Source: JACVRW01 sp963757815
GTDB taxonomy: Bacteria; Actinomycetota; Thermoleophilia; Solirubrobacterales; Thermoleophilaceae
Direction of reading: 5' to 3'
Length of the DNA: 64,000 bases
Assembly (NCBI GenBank): GCA_963757815.1
Contig: CAVWSN010000018.1
Span: forward strand, 62,001 to 126,000
The notes beneath the pieces are model-generated. The model searched no databases, was not told the DNA's origin, and worked only from the letters and a program-made list of their open reading frames with translations. Positions 61,602 through 64,000 of this stretch are shown here, in pieces (positions within the stretch are counted from its first letter, which is position 1; the number at the start of each line of letters is the position of its first letter). The translations under genes were made by a program, and so were the position numbers.

Positions 61602-62813
61602 ATGGCCGTCGGTTGGGATCGGTGGGTGCTCGAGTACAACACGCGGCGCACGTTCTTGCGGCGAGCGGGGGTCACGACACTGGCGGTGGGTGCAGGGCCC
61701 ACTCTGCTGGCCGCCTGCGGGGACGATGACGACGACGGTGGCGGCGGCGCCACGACGGCGGCCGAGGGCCCGGCCAAGGCGCCGCCGGCGAGCGGGCGCG
61801 TCGACTTCCTCTCGTGGGAGGGCTACGACATCCCCGATCCGCTCACGCCCTGGAAGACGGAGAACGGCGTCAAGGTCAAGGCCACCTACATCGGCAACCA
61901 CGACGAGATCCAGACCAAGCTGAAGGCGGGCGGCGCGGGCGCCGGCTACGACATCATCACTTACTACCAGGGCTACAAGCCGCTCTATCAAGAGCTCGAC
62001 ATCCTCGAGCCGCTCGACGAGCAGAAGCTGCCCAACCTGAAGAACCTGTTCCCCTACTTCGCCAGCAAGGAGGGCAACTTCTGGATCGACCCCGACGGGA
62101 CCCGCACCGGCGTCCCGTGGACCTGGGGGTCGATCGGGATCACGATCGACACGCGGCGGGTCAAGTCGATGCCCACGTCCTGGCTCGACCTGCTGGAGCC
62201 GGAGTTCAAGGGCCGCGTGGCGATTCCCGACGATCCGGTCGGAGCCTTCTCGCTCGCCGCGCATATCGAGGGCTTCGACCCGTCCAAGACCACCAAGGAC
62301 GACGCCGAGAAGGTGTTCGAATTCCTCTCGAAGGTGGCGGCTCAGTCCACCGGCGTCTCGCCGTCCTTCGGGGACGCCACCACGAAGATGACCGCGGGCG
62401 ACGCCGACATCTGCTACCAGGGCTGGGCGGCCATGAACGAGTTCGCCGCGGCGGAGGGCGTCAACTCGTTCGAGACCGAGGTCCCGAAGGAGGGCAGCTT
62501 CTCGTTCTGCGACGCCTACGCGCTCCCGGCGGGAGCGGACAACGTCGATACGGCGCTCGCGTGGATGAACGAGTCGCTCGATCCGAAGGTCAATGCCGGA
62601 GCGGCCGTCCTGCTCGTGGGCGGCGTGACCGTCCCGGACGCCGTCAAGGAGCTACCGAAGAACATCGCGACCCTGTACGCCTACGAGGACCTCGACGCGT
62701 TGCTCGAGCGTTCGCCGTTCTACAACAACCCACCCATTGAGTCGGACGAGTTCGTGACGTTCGAGGAGGTCCAGAAGCGCTGGCAGGAGATCAAGGCCGA
62801 GGCCGGCTCCTAA
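61602..62813 (+). CDS. Spermidine/putrescine-type ABC transporter substrate-binding lipoprotein (Tat-exported)
   Basis: The product has 403 aa. The N-terminus has a twin-arginine motif (NTRRTFLRRAG) and a lipobox (LLAACGDDDDDGG), so it is a Tat-exported lipoprotein with an acidic Gly-rich linker. The PotD/PotF-like core reads VDFLSWEGYDIPDPLTPW, KATYIGNHDEIQTKLKAGG, GYDIITYYQGY, VPWTWGSIGITIDTRRV and ICYQGWAAMNEFAAAEGV. The ligand may be a polyamine or an unrelated small molecule; PotD relatives in actinobacteria are diverse. The permease gene follows directly. Confidence 0.92.
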   Translation: MAVGWDRWVLEYNTRRTFLRRAGVTTLAVGAGPTLLAACGDDDDDGGGGATTAAEGPAKAPPASGRVDFLSWEGYDIPDPLTPWKTENGVKVKATYIGNHDEIQTKLKAGGAGAGYDIITYYQGYKPLYQELDILEPLDEQKLPNLKNLFPYFASKEGNFWIDPDGTRTGVPWTWGSIGITIDTRRVKSMPTSWLDLLEPEFKGRVAIPDDPVGAFSLAAHIEGFDPSKTTKDDAEKVFEFLSKVAAQSTGVSPSFGDATTKMTAGDADICYQGWAAMNEFAAAEGVNSFETEVPKEGSFSFCDAYALPAGADNVDTALAWMNESLDPKVNAGAAVLLVGGVTVPDAVKELPKNIATLYAYEDLDALLERSPFYNNPPIESDEFVTFEEVQKRWQEIKAEAGS

Positions 62814-63670
62814 TCCGGGCCGGCCCGCTGGCGCTCACCGCGCCGGCGGCGGTCGGCCTGCTCGTCTTCTTCGTCGCGCCGCTGGTCGCGTTCGGGGTCT
62901 ACTCGTTCCTGACGGGCGGGCTGTACGAGGTGAAGGCGCCGCTCACGCTCGAGAACTACAAGGAGGTCGCCGAGACCGATTCGAACCGGACGCTCGCGCG
63001 CAACTCCCTCGTGGTCGGGCTGCTGGCCGCGACCTTCTCGGTCCTGATCGCACTTCCGATGGCCTACTGGCTGCGCTACTCGGCCGGCCGCTGGCGCGGA
63101 CTTGTCCTGTTCCTGATCGTCGCGTCTTTCCTCGCGAGCTATCTCGTCCGCATCTACGCGTGGCGCTCGATGCTGGGGCGCAACGGTGCAATCAATCGCG
63201 GGCTCGAGTCGCTCGGACTGATCGACAAGCCGCTCGACTTCCTGCTCTACAACCGCTTCGCGGTGACGGTGGCGCTGGTCCACATCTTCCTGCCCTACGT
63301 GGTGCTCGTGCTCTACGCGGGACTGGCCCCGCTCCAGCCCTCCTACCTCGAGACGGCCCAGGACCTGGGCGCCGGCCGCATCCAGCGCTGGCGCCGGGTC
63401 GTGCTTCCGCTCGTGGCTGCACCGGCCGTCAGTGCCTTCCTGTTCGTGTTCGTGCTCTCCGCGGCCGACTATGTCACGCCCCAGCTCCTCGGCGGGACCA
63501 GCGGGGTCATGCTCGGGGTTCAAATCCAGGTGGCCTTCATCGGCACGGGAGACTTCGCGTACGGCGCCGCGCTCGCCTTCGCGATGCTCGCCGGCTTCCT
63601 CGTCTGTTACGCGCTGATCGCGCTCGGACTGCGGCTGACGAAACTCGACCGGGTGAGGTTCGTGACGTGA
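62813..63670 (+). CDS. ABC transporter permease (PotB-like), non-canonical start
   Basis: Conserved permease sequence begins at once after the binding-protein stop: IRAGPLALTAPAAVGLLVFF and VAPLVAFGVYSFLTGG, in the frame of the longer ORF. The only canonical start in that frame is GTG 62930, which would delete the first membrane helix. At the junction the DNA reads TAATC, so an ATC codon sits exactly where a coupled TAATG start would be expected; ATC initiation, a CTG upstream, or a base error are possible. The rest is normal: six helices and the EAA-like loop YLETAQDLGAGRIQRWRRVVLP. Confidence 0.85.
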   Translation: MRAGPLALTAPAAVGLLVFFVAPLVAFGVYSFLTGGLYEVKAPLTLENYKEVAETDSNRTLARNSLVVGLLAATFSVLIALPMAYWLRYSAGRWRGLVLFLIVASFLASYLVRIYAWRSMLGRNGAINRGLESLGLIDKPLDFLLYNRFAVTVALVHIFLPYVVLVLYAGLAPLQPSYLETAQDLGAGRIQRWRRVVLPLVAAPAVSAFLFVFVLSAADYVTPQLLGGTSGVMLGVQIQVAFIGTGDFAYGAALAFAMLAGFLVCYALIALGLRLTKLDRVRFVT

Positions 63671-64000
63671 GCGGGGCGCGGCGCAGCCCGATCACCGGCG
63701 TCTTCACGATCGCCGGGCTCGTCTTCCTATGGGCGCCGCTCCTGCTCGTCTTCCTCTTCAGCCTGCACTCGACGGCCTCGCTCACCTTTCCGTTCGAGGG
63801 CTTCTCGACTCGCTGGTACGACGAGGTGTTCTCCTCGGAGGAGATCCGCACGGCTGCCCGGAACAGCCTGACGGTGGCCACCTCGACGGCGATCGTGACG
63901 CTGATCCTGGGCACGCTCGCCGCCTACGGCCTGACGCGGACGAGCTCCCGGCTGCGCGGCCCGCTCTCACTGCTCTTCTTCCTCCCGATCACCCTGCCCG
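63667..64000 (+). CDS. ABC transporter permease (PotC-like), 3' end outside window
   Basis: GTG 63667 overlaps the previous stop (GTGA). The visible 111 residues read ITGVFTIAGLVFLWAPLLLV and FEGFSTRWYDEVFSSEEIRT, then AARNSLTVATSTAIVTLILG and TLAAYGLTRTSSRLRG. This is the usual N-terminal half of the second inner-membrane permease of spermidine/putrescine-type importers. The ATPase gene is expected further to the right. Confidence 0.9.
   Translation, partial: MSGARRSPITGVFTIAGLVFLWAPLLLVFLFSLHSTASLTFPFEGFSTRWYDEVFSSEEIRTAARNSLTVATSTAIVTLILGTLAAYGLTRTSSRLRGPLSLLFFLPITLP

Noticed and set aside
1..64000. tRNA, rRNA, CRISPR repeats, transposases, integrases or phage genes
   Set aside because: I looked for cloverleaf-like dyads, regular repeat-spacer arrays and recombinase or capsid motifs in all gaps and saw none.

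Overview
The window is about 64 kb of very GC-rich DNA with dense, mostly single-copy metabolic and regulatory genes. It looks chromosomal and actinobacterial. F420-type LLM oxidoreductases, ECF41 and ECF42 sigma factors, a WS/DGAT-type acyltransferase, an M14 metallocarboxypeptidase and many GTG starts point to a soil actinobacterium, possibly of the Thermoleophilia/Solirubrobacterales kind (inference). I see no rRNA, tRNA, CRISPR array, transposase or phage module.

Layout. 1-2.1 kb: the end of a LuxR-type regulator and a short NarL-type histidine kinase. 2.2-5.4 kb: a secreted M14 carboxypeptidase split by eleven +1 frameshifts, closed by a strong terminator. 5.4-14 kb: enoyl-CoA hydratase, a PolX/PHP protein that seems to have lost its polymerase residues, a family II pyrophosphatase with CBS/DRTGG insert, an orphan OmpR regulator, a DrrAB-like exporter, a redoxin and a nucleotidyltransferase. 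14-34 kb: a patchwork of intact small metabolic genes (epoxide hydrolase, FAD oxidoreductase with HxlR regulator, LLM oxidoreductases, SDR, TetR/hydrolase pair, P1 peptidase) mixed with decayed genes (deazaflavin nitroreductase, NAD epimerase, two methyltransferases, VapC remnant, response-regulator remnant, internally deleted WS/DGAT, GAP-family protein).

34-41 kb: SMP-30 lactonase, an ECF42 sigma factor flanked by two DGPF (YciI) proteins and an SRPBCC protein, then a CoA-transferase and an acyl-CoA ligase. 41-47.8 kb: an operon of ABC ATPase, FtsX permease, membrane-anchored hydrolase and membrane protein, then a GST/VOC pair. 48-64 kb: a probable catabolic island with PaaK-like ligase, citryl-CoA lyase-like protein, SDR, glucose-dehydrogenase-like enzyme, a large phosphodiesterase/5'-nucleotidase fusion, a 2-oxoacid dehydrogenase E1 pair, IclR regulator, VOC protein, Gfo/Idh dehydrogenase and a spermidine/putrescine-type ABC importer running off the right edge.

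Two regulatory circuits can be read from the DNA. An ECF41 sigma factor lies 3 bp behind its epimerase partner, and a near-consensus ECF41 promoter survives in front of the broken epimerase. The ECF42 sigma factor has matching promoter-like motifs before the DGPF gene on one side and the SRPBCC-DGPF-sigma operon on the other. Nearly all resolvable frameshifts are single-base gains in G/C runs, so base-level assembly error is a live alternative to true gene decay.
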